Counted from the first letter of the stretch, positions 43,905 to 52,912 are shown. The stretch is 64,000 nucleotides of DNA from Leptospiraceae bacterium (GCA_024233875.1 JACKPB010000009.1:62001-126000), one strand, 5' to 3'. The notes: generated by a model from the letters alone, not told the origin. Translations and numbers: made by a program.

Positions 43905-46118
43905 TTAGACTATATTTTTATTGAGGTTTTCCCTAATAAATTCTTCAGCCTGGGAAGCAGTCAAGGGTCTACTGAAATAATATCCCTGTCCAAAATGACA
44001 ATCCAATTCTATCAACTTGTCTTTTTGTTCTTTAGTTTCTACTCCCTCTGCTACTACATCCATACCTAAACTCTTGGCCATAGTGATGATAGTTTTTATG
44101 ATTTCCCTACCACCATTTTCCATTCGATTTACAAAGGATTGGTCAATTTTGATTGTATCAAAAGGAAATTGGTGAAGATAACTCAAAGATGAATAACCGG
44201 TACCGAAATCATCCATTGAAAGTTTGATACCAATATTTTTTAATTCTAAAAACATTTTTCTGGCAATCTGAGTTTCTTCTACAATTGCACTTTCGGTCAA
44301 CTCAAGCTTAAGTAAGCTCGGTTTCAGATTATTTTTTTGCAAATGTCCTATGATTAGTCTGGGTAGGAGATTTTCCCTCAATTGTCTACCGGAGAGATTT
44401 ACACTTATTTGAGTATTGATGTCTCCAAATTTCTTTTTCCATTCAACCAATTGATTGCAGGCTGTCTTAATTATCCAATATCCAAGAGGTATGATATCAC
44501 CGGATTCTTCTGCTTTTGAAATGAATTGTATGGGTGACACTAAGCCTCTTTTGGGATGCTGCCATCTGATTAGGGCTTCAAATCCCTCTAATTTTCTTGT
44601 TTGAAAATTTATTATTGGTTGGTAGACAAGAAAAAATTCATTTGATATAGTATGATCCAGGTCTATAATATTCCGTACCGATTTCCTCAATTCTGTTTGA
44701 AGATCTAAATTATCCAGAATTTGTTCTCTCATTTTGAAATCGTAGTACTCTATTCTTGCTTTCCCTAATTCTTTAGCGCGGTACATAACTAAATCCGCAT
44801 CACGAATCATATCTTCAGCATTTTCGTATTCATCAAAATAGTGAGCAATTCCAATACTGACTGTGATAAAGATTTCATGTCCCTCAACATGAAATGGAAT
44901 TTTCATAGACCCGGAAATCTTCTCAGCTATAGCAGAGACCTCATCCTGATTAGTATAATCGACAAGTATTGTAAATTCATCCCCTCCCAAGCGAACCAAG
45001 AGAGAACCACTGCCTTCAAGAATACTTTTGATTCGGAGAGATACTTCAATTAAAATTTTATTTCCCAAACCATGTCCGAGGCTATCATTCACAATCTTAA
45101 AATTATCTATATCAAACAATAGGACAGAAAACCGTTTATTGGATTTTTCTATGATCTTATTGTTTATGCTTTCGATCAATAACAAACGATTTCCCAAACC
45201 TGTGAGTTCATCATGATAGGCATTGTATCTCAAAAGTTTTTCTATGATTTCTCTTTCTTCAATTTCTACTCTAAGTTTCCTATTTATATTTTGTAATTCT
45301 AATGTTCTATCTGTAACCCTCCTTTCCAGTTCCAAATTTAGCTCTTCAAGCCTCTCTTCTATCTTACTTCTCTTTTGGATTTCATCAAAGACCTGATTGT
45401 ACATAATACGAAATGTATCAATAACCTCTCTCAATTCATTAGTTTGATTGTATTTTGTAGAAACAAATTCCATGGTATCTTTCTTATCTTTCTTAATGAG
45501 AGAATTTCCGGCTCGATTCAAATCTTTGCGAAGTTCTAAAACGGGTAGGATTAGAATATTGTTCAGGATAATCAAAGTCCCTAGAGCTACAAAAATTGAA
45601 ATGATTGCAACCAGTTCGAGAATCCTAACTATAAAATCTCTGATTTCGTTTTGGGAATTCTTCAAATCGTGAGAAATGAATAGAATTACTTTCTCATTAT
45701 GAAAGGTTAATTCAATTTTGTGCAGGAAAAACTCAGTTTGAAAAAATGTAAAAATTCCTTCAGTCATAGTAGAATTAAAAGGAATTATTTTTTCCGTTGA
45801 ACTCAGTAAAACTCCATTGGAATCATAGAGACTGATGGCATCGATATCGGTTTTGGGTATATTAACTATTTTTGATAGTAAATCATTAGGAGAGAATCTA
45901 GGGTTTTCAAAATCAATATTCTGAAGAGTTAAATCAATCTTCTCCCTCATATGATTTTTCATTTCATTTTCTCGATTTTGAATCGAAGGGATTAAGAGAA
46001 TTAGTTCAATAACCAGGATGTTTAAGAAGATATAAAATACAATCTGCCGTGCTAAGCCGGAATGAGAAATAATTTTAAAATTTTTCAGAAATGATTGAAT
46101 CTTTTTGAATGCATTCAT
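43905..46118 (-). CDS. Membrane GGDEF-EAL protein
   Basis: A 737-residue dual c-di-GMP protein. Two membrane helices (~22-45 and ~165-190) bracket a periplasmic sensor. A HAMP-like linker and coiled coil lead to a GGDEF domain (HDELTGLGNRLLL; VRLGGDEFTILV) and an EAL domain (GFEALIRWQHPKRG; DDFGTGYSSLSYLHQFPFDTIKID; AEGVET). Both active-site motifs are intact. The RxxD inhibitory site is replaced by GSGS, so product feedback is probably lost. Net synthesis or degradation cannot be told. Confidence 0.92.
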   Translation of the reverse strand: MNAFKKIQSFLKNFKIISHSGLARQIVFYIFLNILVIELILLIPSIQNRENEMKNHMREKIDLTLQNIDFENPRFSPNDLLSKIVNIPKTDIDAISLYDSNGVLLSSTEKIIPFNSTMTEGIFTFFQTEFFLHKIELTFHNEKVILFISHDLKNSQNEIRDFIVRILELVAIISIFVALGTLIILNNILILPVLELRKDLNRAGNSLIKKDKKDTMEFVSTKYNQTNELREVIDTFRIMYNQVFDEIQKRSKIEERLEELNLELERRVTDRTLELQNINRKLRVEIEEREIIEKLLRYNAYHDELTGLGNRLLLIESINNKIIEKSNKRFSVLLFDIDNFKIVNDSLGHGLGNKILIEVSLRIKSILEGSGSLLVRLGGDEFTILVDYTNQDEVSAIAEKISGSMKIPFHVEGHEIFITVSIGIAHYFDEYENAEDMIRDADLVMYRAKELGKARIEYYDFKMREQILDNLDLQTELRKSVRNIIDLDHTISNEFFLVYQPIINFQTRKLEGFEALIRWQHPKRGLVSPIQFISKAEESGDIIPLGYWIIKTACNQLVEWKKKFGDINTQISVNLSGRQLRENLLPRLIIGHLQKNNLKPSLLKLELTESAIVEETQIARKMFLELKNIGIKLSMDDFGTGYSSLSYLHQFPFDTIKIDQSFVNRMENGGREIIKTIITMAKSLGMDVVAEGVETKEQKDKLIELDCHFGQGYYFSRPLTASQAEEFIRENLNKNIV

Positions 46119-46370
46119 ATTTCTATAGTCTTCTTATGAATAGTAAATTTTAATATTACCCTGTATGCATTTCATGGTTCTGAACCTGCTAGTATTTACT
46201 AGGATAAAATTTAAATGTCTTATTGATAATAAATTTCTTCCGAAAATCAAGAATTTATCATGACAAAATAAATACGAAAAAGAAATTTTTTTCCTTCGAC
46301 TTTTTGTTTTTTAAAAAAAAATCCGATAGTTGATTCAATATGAATTATGTCGCTACAATACTTACGGACT

Positions 46371-47213
46371 TCAATTGAGATTCAATTCATTTCTGGTTTT
46401 CTTCAGGACTTCAATGATTTGAGGTTGAATGTATCCGTTAGATGCAATGATCCCGGTAGGGAAATTAATTATTTCCTGACCCAATAGGTTTGTTATATTC
46501 CCACCCGCTTCTTCCAAAATTAGAGATGTAGCTGAAATATCAAACTTTTTGACGTCTTTCTCCCATAACCCATCCACTCTACCTTCTGCCAACCAGCAGA
46601 GATCTACCACCAGAGAACCGGTTCTCCTCATACTTCTACCGGTACTCACAAATGCGGAGACCTCGGATATCGTTTCTCTCATGTTAGATTTTCTACTATA
46701 AGGGAAGGAGGAAATGAGAAGAGATCGGTCTAAATTTTGAATCTCCGAACATTCAATGGAAACACCATTTCGAAATGCGCCTTCACCTCGAATGCTGAGA
46801 TAGACATCATTGAAATCCGGTAGGATGACATAAGCTCCTACAGTTGAACCTCTGTATTCTAAACCCATAGAGATCGCATAGAGTGGAATTTTTCTTAGGA
46901 AATTCATTGTTCCATCTATGGAGTCAACTATCCACTTAAAATCGGATTTTCCTGTTTCTTCCCCTGTAGATTCAAAATGAAAGCTATCATGGGGAAATTT
47001 TTCTTTTAAGATCTTGGAAATCTCAGAATCAAAAATTGTATCTACTTTATCAATTAAAGATTTTTCTTCTTCATCGGATAAACTATTTCTATAAGAGAGT
47101 TTGGATTGATTTTCCCTAGCTAGGTTGATTAGATGAATCGTCTTTTCACGAAGATAGTTAATTCGTAAATTTACTTCATCGATGGGAAAATTTATAGAAG
47201 GTGCGGACAACAT
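46371..47213 (-). CDS. Inositol-monophosphatase-family phosphatase
   Basis: A 280-residue Mg-dependent phosphatase. The metal motif WIVDSIDGTMNFLRKIP, the Glu in FESTGEETG and the late KFDISATSLILEEAGG segment are all present. Substrates in bacteria include inositol phosphates, fructose bisphosphate and PAP; not resolved here. It starts 2 bp after the fliG stop, so they are probably co-transcribed, although no functional link is known. Confidence 0.9.
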   Translation of the reverse strand: MLSAPSINFPIDEVNLRINYLREKTIHLINLARENQSKLSYRNSLSDEEEKSLIDKVDTIFDSEISKILKEKFPHDSFHFESTGEETGKSDFKWIVDSIDGTMNFLRKIPLYAISMGLEYRGSTVGAYVILPDFNDVYLSIRGEGAFRNGVSIECSEIQNLDRSLLISSFPYSRKSNMRETISEVSAFVSTGRSMRRTGSLVVDLCWLAEGRVDGLWEKDVKKFDISATSLILEEAGGNITNLLGQEIINFPTGIIASNGYIQPQIIEVLKKTRNELNLN

Positions 47214-47215
47214 TC

Positions 47216-48229
47216 CTAGACAACCAGCTCGTCTTCCCCGGATCTTGCGACCACAATCTCGCCCTGTTCTTCTAATTTTCTAATAATATTAACAATTTTT
47301 TGCTGGGCATCTTCCACATCTTTCAATCGAACAGGTCCCATAAAATCCATATCTTCCCTCAACAAGCTAGCTGCCCGTTTCGACATGTTTTTGAAAATTT
47401 TATCCTGAACTTCAGCATCCACTGATTTGAGAGCTTTTGCGAGATCTGTATTGTCCACCTCACGCATAACTTTCTGAATAGCTCTATCATCCAAAAGAAC
47501 AATATCCTCAAAGACAAACATCCGCTTTTTGATTTCTTCTGCAAGCTCCGGATCTTCTTCTTCAAGGGCTTCAATAATCGTCTTCTCTGTTCCCCGGTCA
47601 ACGTTGTTTAGAATCTCTACAACTGCGTCAATACCCCCAGCAGAAGTATAGTCTTCTGAAGCAAGAGTAGAGAGCTTTCGTTCGAGAACCCGTTCCACCT
47701 CACGCAAAACATCAGGACTTACCCTGTCCATTGTTGCAATACGCTTGGCTACATCAGCCTGAATGGTATGCGGCAGAGCAGAAAGAATCGTAGCCGCTTT
47801 GTTTGGATCCAAATAAGATAAAATAAGAGCTATCGTCTGAGGGTGCTCACCCTGGATAAAGTTTAATAACTGTGCGGGATCTGTTCTTCTTACAAAGTCA
47901 AAAGGTCTTACCTGCAGGGAAGATGTAAGACGGTTGATGATATCAATTGCTTTCTGGTTACCTAGAGCTTTTTCCAGGAGACCCCTAGCGAAATCGATAC
48001 CCCCATTTGTGATGAATCCCTGAGCCATCATAAGCTCATTGAACTCAATCAGGACTTTTTCTTTATCCTCAGGAGTGATCTTATCAATCCTGGCGATTTC
48101 AAAGGTTATTTGTTCAATTTCATCTTCTCGGAGATGCTTAAATATCTCTGTGGATACTTCATTCCCCACCGCTATTAAAAAAACGGCGGCTTTCTGTCTT
48201 CCGGTTAAATTTGTCTTTTTTGAAAGCAT
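47216..48229 (-). CDS. fliG: Flagellar motor switch protein FliG
   Basis: A 337-residue FliG. The N-terminal domain (TGRQKAAVFLIAVGNEVSTEIFKHL), middle EHPQTIALILSYL (EHPQ motif) and C-terminal charged torque helix (FVFEDIVLLDDRAIQKVMREVD) are clear. It forms part of the C-ring and interacts with MotA. It lies outside any visible flagellar operon in this window. The inositol phosphatase gene follows directly. Confidence 0.96.
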   Translation of the reverse strand: MLSKKTNLTGRQKAAVFLIAVGNEVSTEIFKHLREDEIEQITFEIARIDKITPEDKEKVLIEFNELMMAQGFITNGGIDFARGLLEKALGNQKAIDIINRLTSSLQVRPFDFVRRTDPAQLLNFIQGEHPQTIALILSYLDPNKAATILSALPHTIQADVAKRIATMDRVSPDVLREVERVLERKLSTLASEDYTSAGGIDAVVEILNNVDRGTEKTIIEALEEEDPELAEEIKKRMFVFEDIVLLDDRAIQKVMREVDNTDLAKALKSVDAEVQDKIFKNMSKRAASLLREDMDFMGPVRLKDVEDAQQKIVNIIRKLEEQGEIVVARSGEDELVV

Positions 48230-48294
48230 GAATAGTCCCTGCTATTCTTTATATCGGTTGAAAACTGTGGAATTTAGAGAAATAAATGACAGGA

Positions 48295-48319
48295 AGCCCC
48301 GGAATGAAGTTCCGGAGCT
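48295..48319 (-). terminator. Hairpin after OmpA lipoprotein gene
   Basis: A 10 bp stem read on the minus strand as AGCTCCGGAA / TTCCGGGGCT, with one T-G pair. It lies between the OmpA-lipoprotein stop (48334) and the fliG start (48229). No strong U-run follows, so it may be a Rho-independent terminator of low strength or a stability element. Confidence 0.5.
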
Positions 48320-48333
48320 CTAAAATTGTAAAA

Positions 48334-49026
48334 TTATTTTGTATCGTCTGTATCAATTGGGTCATCAATTTCTGTTCCTGAATTTACAAGTTTGAAAGTA
48401 ACCCTTCTATTTTTGGGTGACTCTGCCTCTACATCAGGTATAGGCATTGAAGAACCAGCACCTTTTGTTAGCATTCTATCTTCCGGAAACCCAAGTTTCA
48501 CGAGAGAATTTTTTACAGATTCTGCTCTCTTTTGTGAATAGAAGATATTTCCTAACTTAGATCCCTCTTTTTCTTCAGGTCCGGTAGCATCAGCATGTCC
48601 TGTGATCTCTAGATTGATGTTCTCAGGAAGTTTAGAAAGCGCGTCTTTTATCAATGAACCGGAGACTTTTACCCATTTTTCAAAATCTTTTCTATTTGGA
48701 ATTTCCCATTTTTTGTATTCAAAGCCTTCAATGGTATTTCCGTCAGGGTATCGAACGTCACGCAGTTTTTCGTTTAATTCCTGAATCATGGCATCATTTG
48801 CAAATTTTAATTTATCGATAGTTCCAACCGGTTCCGGATCCTGTCCTTCGGTTGTTCCTTCATCGCCGATCTCCCGGGTCTTTGCCTGATCTTTTTTATC
48901 GTCTGTTTTTTCAGCAGGTTTATCTTCCGGTTTGGGAGTATCCTGCTTGTTTCGTGAGGAACAATCTACAAAAAACAATAGAAGTGCACTCAAGAGTACA
49001 ATTTGGAATTTAGAAATTGAATTCAT
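48334..49026 (-). CDS. OmpA-domain lipoprotein
   Basis: A 230-residue protein with lipobox LLLFFVDC (Cys at about residue 22) and a charged Lys/Asp/Glu linker. The C-terminal OmpA-like peptidoglycan-binding domain has NLEITGHADATGPEE, YSQKRAESVKNSLVKLGFPEDRM and PKNRRVTFKL. It probably anchors the outer membrane to the wall. Similar proteins are known as Pal or Loa22-like in leptospires; it is not assigned to either. Confidence 0.85.
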   Translation of the reverse strand: MNSISKFQIVLLSALLLFFVDCSSRNKQDTPKPEDKPAEKTDDKKDQAKTREIGDEGTTEGQDPEPVGTIDKLKFANDAMIQELNEKLRDVRYPDGNTIEGFEYKKWEIPNRKDFEKWVKVSGSLIKDALSKLPENINLEITGHADATGPEEKEGSKLGNIFYSQKRAESVKNSLVKLGFPEDRMLTKGAGSSMPIPDVEAESPKNRRVTFKLVNSGTEIDDPIDTDDTK

Positions 49027-49125
49027 AAATAATGCTTCCTTTTCTGATTACTATCTTCAATCATACCACTATCAACCATCTATGTAAAAAATTAAAGACA
49101 TTTTTGAAATAGTACAATCGATTTT

Positions 49126-50058
49126 ATGATTTTATCTTTTATAGTAAAACAGGACGAAGAAAGCAAACGACTGGATCAGTTTTTGTACTCATCCACCGGT
49201 GAAGAAATTTCCAGGACATCAGTACAAAAATGGATCGAGTCAGGACATGTTTTTTGTAAGAATGGTTCAGAAAAAATTAAATCCAATAGAAAAATAAAAC
49301 CCGGTGAGATTTATGAAATTCACATTCCTCCCCGACCCAAACTTTCATTAGATCCCATACCAATGGATCTTTCTATTCTCTATGAAGACGAGGATATGGT
49401 CATCATCGACAAACCTCAGGGTCTGGCTTCTCATGGAGGACCGGAAGATGCCCGCCCCAGTCTGGTGAACGGGCTTTTGTATCACTTTAAAAACCTTTCC
49501 GGTGTTGGCGGAGAAATTCGTCCCGGTATAGTACATCGCCTGGACAAACCCACATCGGGAGTGATGGTAATTGCGAAAAACGATAAAACCCACATAGCCT
49601 TGTCCAAACAGTTTCAAAATCGCTCAGTAAAGAAAACCTATTTTGCCTGGCTTGTGCAAACTCCCAATCTTCCTACAGGTAGAATTGCTGAGTCTATTTC
49701 CCGTCATCCAACAGAAAGATTGAAGATGCATATAGATCCACGCGGACGCAAAGCCATTACAAACTACAAAGTCGTCAAAACAATTAACTCTAAAAAAGGT
49801 AGAAATTATACTCTTGTAGAAGTAAATATTGAAACCGGTAGAACTCATCAGATAAGAGTACACTTCCAATTCCTAAGATGTCCAATTGTTGGAGATTTAC
49901 TGTATTCCAGATCCGCAAAAGAGTTTTCGAAATTTGGTTTATTGCTCTTTTCTCAGAGATTAAGTATCTTTCACCCGGGTACTCACAAAGAAATTGATAT
50001 CCAACTTCCCTTCCCGGAGAGATTTCAAAGATTCGAAGAAGAAGCCAAGTTCTACTGA
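49126..50058 (+). CDS. RluA-family pseudouridine synthase
   Basis: A 310-residue enzyme with an N-terminal S4 RNA-binding domain (SVQKWIESGHVFCKNGSEKIKSNRKIKPGE) and the catalytic domain with GIVHRLDKPTSGVMVIAKND (catalytic Asp), then ETGRTHQIRVHF. It modifies uridines in rRNA or tRNA (RluC/RluD-like). It is monocistronic. Downstream is an AT-rich segment with a weak inverted repeat CCCTGG/CCAGGG (50155-50190) and then a mobile repeat. Confidence 0.9.
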   Translation: MILSFIVKQDEESKRLDQFLYSSTGEEISRTSVQKWIESGHVFCKNGSEKIKSNRKIKPGEIYEIHIPPRPKLSLDPIPMDLSILYEDEDMVIIDKPQGLASHGGPEDARPSLVNGLLYHFKNLSGVGGEIRPGIVHRLDKPTSGVMVIAKNDKTHIALSKQFQNRSVKKTYFAWLVQTPNLPTGRIAESISRHPTERLKMHIDPRGRKAITNYKVVKTINSKKGRNYTLVEVNIETGRTHQIRVHFQFLRCPIVGDLLYSRSAKEFSKFGLLLFSQRLSIFHPGTHKEIDIQLPFPERFQRFEEEAKFY

Positions 50059-50516
50059 GTATAGTCTTATCTGATGGATGGGTTGAAATCTCCAAACTTT
50101 GAAAAATAACAGAACAGTTTCGATTCAAAAGTTCAAAAAAATGGACATATTTTTCCCTGGCAGTGGTTCAACCGGGCACACAAACCAGGGACTCATCGTC
50201 TCCAAACACTTATTTTTCTTGATCTCTAAGTAAAATATGATTTTCCATAAAAAAATTAAATGTTCAGAAAATTAAAAAAATTGCGTAAAGTGATTTAATA
50301 ACTCACCTTACGCACGCACTTCACTTGTGCGAAGGTGAATGACAGGGAAGCCTGTCAGCGACTTGGGGACTTCGTCCCCAAATCCCTTTAAATATTGAAT
50401 CATTAGAAAAATCTAATGATTCAATATTTATTTAGTTCCATAGTATCCCTTTAAAAAATTCATGTTGCGTATGGTGAGTTAATAAATTTCTAAACAAAAG
50501 TTTTTAAGTAATTTGG
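50059..50516. other. Intergenic region holding repeat copy C
   Basis: This 458 bp stretch between convergent genes contains repeat copy C (50301-50479), an older right-end-like relic (50282-50295) and a possible terminator for the pseudouridine synthase gene (50155-50190). No coding sequence is supported. Confidence 0.6.
50301..50479. mobile_element. Hairpin-rich MITE-like repeat, copy C
   Basis: A 179 bp element with ends ACTCACCTTACGCA and TGCGTATGGTGAGT (one mismatch in 14), flanked by an exact TAATA duplication (50296-50300, 50480-50484). Internal stems are TCACCTT/AAGGTGA (50303-50309/50332-50338), CGCAC/GTGCG (50315-50319/50327-50331), GACAGG/CCTGTC (50341-50346/50351-50356), TTGGGGAC/GTCCCCAA (50363-50370/50374-50381) and a perfect 19 bp stem with AAAA loop (50389-50407/50412-50430). 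It is the most intact copy. Confidence 0.88.
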
Positions 50517-51662
50517 TTAATTGTTAAGAATATTCAAATTTTTTAGTTTTGAAATCAGCAAATCCGTAACTTCGCTATAACAGGAACCATCCAGATGAAA
50601 CCCATCTTCAAATTTATTGCAGTGCATTGGAATTTCTAAATAATTTAAGTAATTCATTTTAGTTCTTACCTTTAGAGACCGGAATTTCTTTTCTATATAA
50701 GAATCATCAATTTCTGCTTTAAGCAATTTTTTCTTCAATTGATCGGAAATGGGTAAGGTTATGAATAGGACTCTGTCTGAATTTTCCCCCGAATAATCTA
50801 TAAATTTTTTTAGGAATTTGATTTGAGAGTCAGATTCTCTATAGTGTCTACCTATGTACCTCTGAAATTTCAATTCAGCATCGAGACTCAATTCTGAATC
50901 TGTTTTGGCTTCCTGGCTCAGGTTCACAAGTCCACCACGATTGGTGCGATTGATGTCCATAAGTAAATTTTGATAGTTTTCTCTAAGATATTTCTTTTTC
51001 TTTTTTTGGACCTCTCCCTTCCAAACTACATCTATGAAGGAATTGTTCTCCGAATATGCTTTTACCGCAAATGGATATCGAAACACATAAAAATTTCTTC
51101 TAAAGAAGTAATTTAAAAATTCTGTTCCGGAAAATCCTTTGCCCTCTGATTTCCAGGGATCGTACTGTCCTTCCCACCAGAGATCTGAATGTTTGAAATA
51201 AAAGGGAATGTCATAGGAATACATATCAGGATATTGATGACCGGACAGACTCAAAAGAAAGGGATCCACTTCAAGAACTAGAGTAGTGATAGGAATGTTC
51301 TGATTTTGGAATAAACTCAAAAGATAATAGAAATAGGAAATACCGGGGAAAGGAACACAAAAATTATATACCACAAGTCTATCGTCCAGTTCTTCGATCT
51401 TCCTGTTTTCAATCGAGGCAGCTCTGGAAGATCCGAAGATCACTACCAATTTCTTTTCTCCGGATTTAATTTTGTCGAGATCAGGAGATTTCAGTAGATC
51501 ATCCAAAAGACTCAAACGTGATTCATAAACTACAGGTTCAATTCGATTCCAGGAGATAAAATTCTCCTGTATCCATGGAAGAGTGAATACTTTATCCAGG
51601 AGAAAGCAACTGAGCAGAAGTAATACCGGGAAAAACAGAAATGAGTAGTTCTTTTTAAGCAT
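50517..51662 (-). CDS. DUF1574/SGNH-like membrane-anchored protein
   Basis: A 381-residue protein with an N-terminal membrane anchor (residues ~6-27) and a periplasmic domain. SGNH-like blocks are visible: VVIFGSSRAAS (serine, about residue 75) and the EDGFHLDGSCYSEV Asp/His pair near the C-terminus. The pattern is that of the DUF1574 family common in Leptospira, related in layout to DltD-like MBOAT partners. No acyltransferase gene is next to it, unlike the copy at 7.9-8.9 kb. Function unknown. Confidence 0.75.
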   Translation of the reverse strand: MLKKNYSFLFFPVLLLLSCFLLDKVFTLPWIQENFISWNRIEPVVYESRLSLLDDLLKSPDLDKIKSGEKKLVVIFGSSRAASIENRKIEELDDRLVVYNFCVPFPGISYFYYLLSLFQNQNIPITTLVLEVDPFLLSLSGHQYPDMYSYDIPFYFKHSDLWWEGQYDPWKSEGKGFSGTEFLNYFFRRNFYVFRYPFAVKAYSENNSFIDVVWKGEVQKKKKKYLRENYQNLLMDINRTNRGGLVNLSQEAKTDSELSLDAELKFQRYIGRHYRESDSQIKFLKKFIDYSGENSDRVLFITLPISDQLKKKLLKAEIDDSYIEKKFRSLKVRTKMNYLNYLEIPMHCNKFEDGFHLDGSCYSEVTDLLISKLKNLNILNN

Positions 51663-51710
51663 GGAGCTTAGGATAGTCAGTAGAAACTGACTATCCTTTG
51701 AAATGTTTTT

Positions 51711-52061
51711 TCAAAATAGAGGGATGGGCCAGTCTATAAATGTTTCTCGTTTCCTAAGATTGCAGTTGAAGCCTCCAATATCAGCTGTTGCAAAATTGAT
51801 GATCATAGCTGAATTGGCACAATTGTCTACATCCTCTTTTTCATAATACGCAGATTCGTCTATATTCGCAAGTGTAGGAGCAAGAATAGCTGTAATAGAA
51901 ACGGATCCGCCTCCTGCCGCTCCAATGATTGCAGCTGTTAAGATTTGATCTTTAGCTTCTGTTCCTTTTACAGTACTGGGATACGTGAGACCAACCATAT
52001 TCATTACCTGACAGTTAGAGATCAAAAAGAGAAACATGGAGAGAGTAATAATTTTTTTCAT
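51711..52061 (-). CDS. Small lipoprotein, paralogue 3 of 3
   Basis: A 116-residue lipoprotein (LFLISNC, Cys at about residue 17). The mature sequence has the shared features of the tandem trio: VGLTYPSTVKGTEAKDQI after the lipid cysteine, paired cysteines near VDNCANSAMIIN, then ADIGGFNC and an INWPI-like ending (IDWPIPLF). It resembles the Leptospira TIGR04452 lipoprotein family, stated from memory of the pattern. Role unknown; the genes are 16 and 10 bp apart and surely co-transcribed. Confidence 0.8.
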   Translation of the reverse strand: MKKIITLSMFLFLISNCQVMNMVGLTYPSTVKGTEAKDQILTAAIIGAAGGGSVSITAILAPTLANIDESAYYEKEDVDNCANSAMIINFATADIGGFNCNLRKRETFIDWPIPLF

Positions 52062-52077
52062 ATTTTTTCCTTATAAA

Positions 52078-52431
52078 TTAAAATAATTGAATCGGCCAAT
52101 TCACAAATTTTTTGTGTTTTGTCAAATGGCACTGAAACCCACCGATATCCGCACTTAAAGAATTAATGAGCATGGCATCCTGAGCACAGGTTTCTACATC
52201 TGATTTATCATAAAACGCATCTTCTTCTATAAATGCCAACCGATCAGCAAAAAAACCTAATAGACCACCACTCGAACATTCCACGCAAGCAACTGCACCT
52301 ATAAGTGCCTTAGTGATGATCATATCTTTAGCTTCTTTTCCGCTAACAGATTCGGGGTAAGTCAATCCAACAGAATCAAAGACAACACAATGATTGAAAA
52401 CAAACAATAGGACTAAGATAAATTTTTTCAT
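52078..52431 (-). CDS. Small lipoprotein, paralogue 2 of 3
   Basis: A 117-residue lipoprotein (lipobox region LLFVFNHC). It shares with its neighbours VGLTYPESVSGKEAKDMI, VETCAQDAMLIN, ADIGGFQC and FVNWPIQLF. It has an additional central cysteine pair (VACVECSSGG) absent from the other two, the only obvious difference. Probably a surface or outer-membrane-inner-leaflet lipoprotein of unknown role. Confidence 0.8.
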   Translation of the reverse strand: MKKFILVLLFVFNHCVVFDSVGLTYPESVSGKEAKDMIITKALIGAVACVECSSGGLLGFFADRLAFIEEDAFYDKSDVETCAQDAMLINSLSADIGGFQCHLTKHKKFVNWPIQLF

Positions 52432-52441
52432 AATATTCTCC

Positions 52442-52807
52442 TCAGATGATGGGAATCGGCCAGTTAATCAACTTCTTATGTTCTTTGAGGTTGCATGTAT
52501 AGCCCCCAATATCTGCTCCGGTGAGATTGATCACGAGAGCTTCCTGAGCACATTTTTCAACTTCGCTTCGATCATAATAACTCTCAGGATTGATTCCTGC
52601 CAATTTATCAGCGATCAATGAGAATGCGGGAGTGTTATTGCCTGAATACCCACCTTCAGTCGCCCCCACTACTGCATTGGATATAATCATCATCTTTGCT
52701 TCATCCCCTTTAATCGATTCCGGACTTGAAAATCCTATTGTATCCATCACAATACAATTCGATAAAAGCATTACTATCAATATTGAATAAACCAACCTTA
52801 TCAACAT
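52442..52807 (-). CDS. Small lipoprotein, paralogue 1 of 3
   Basis: A 121-residue lipoprotein (VMLLSNC, Cys at about residue 18), the first gene of the tandem trio. Shared pattern: IGFSSPESIKGDEAKMMI, VEKCAQEALVIN, GADIGGYTC and LINWPIPII. The cysteines at VEKCA and GGYTC are conserved in all three, suggesting a disulphide in the mature protein. An in-frame Gly-rich segment varies most between copies. Confidence 0.8.
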   Translation of the reverse strand: MLIRLVYSILIVMLLSNCIVMDTIGFSSPESIKGDEAKMMIISNAVVGATEGGYSGNNTPAFSLIADKLAGINPESYYDRSEVEKCAQEALVINLTGADIGGYTCNLKEHKKLINWPIPII

Positions 52808-52912
52808 AAAGAATCTCTCCCTGTCTATAAATCAAAATTCTGGTTACTTGGAATTGAGAAAATATTTTTTTTCTAAGTTGAAAAACTAATCATAAAATTA
52901 TCAATAAGATTT

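Noticed and set aside
50155..50190. CCCTGG/CCAGGG inverted repeat after the pseudouridine synthase gene
   Set aside because: Only 6 bp arms with a 24-base loop and no U-run; mentioned in context but not listed as a terminator.
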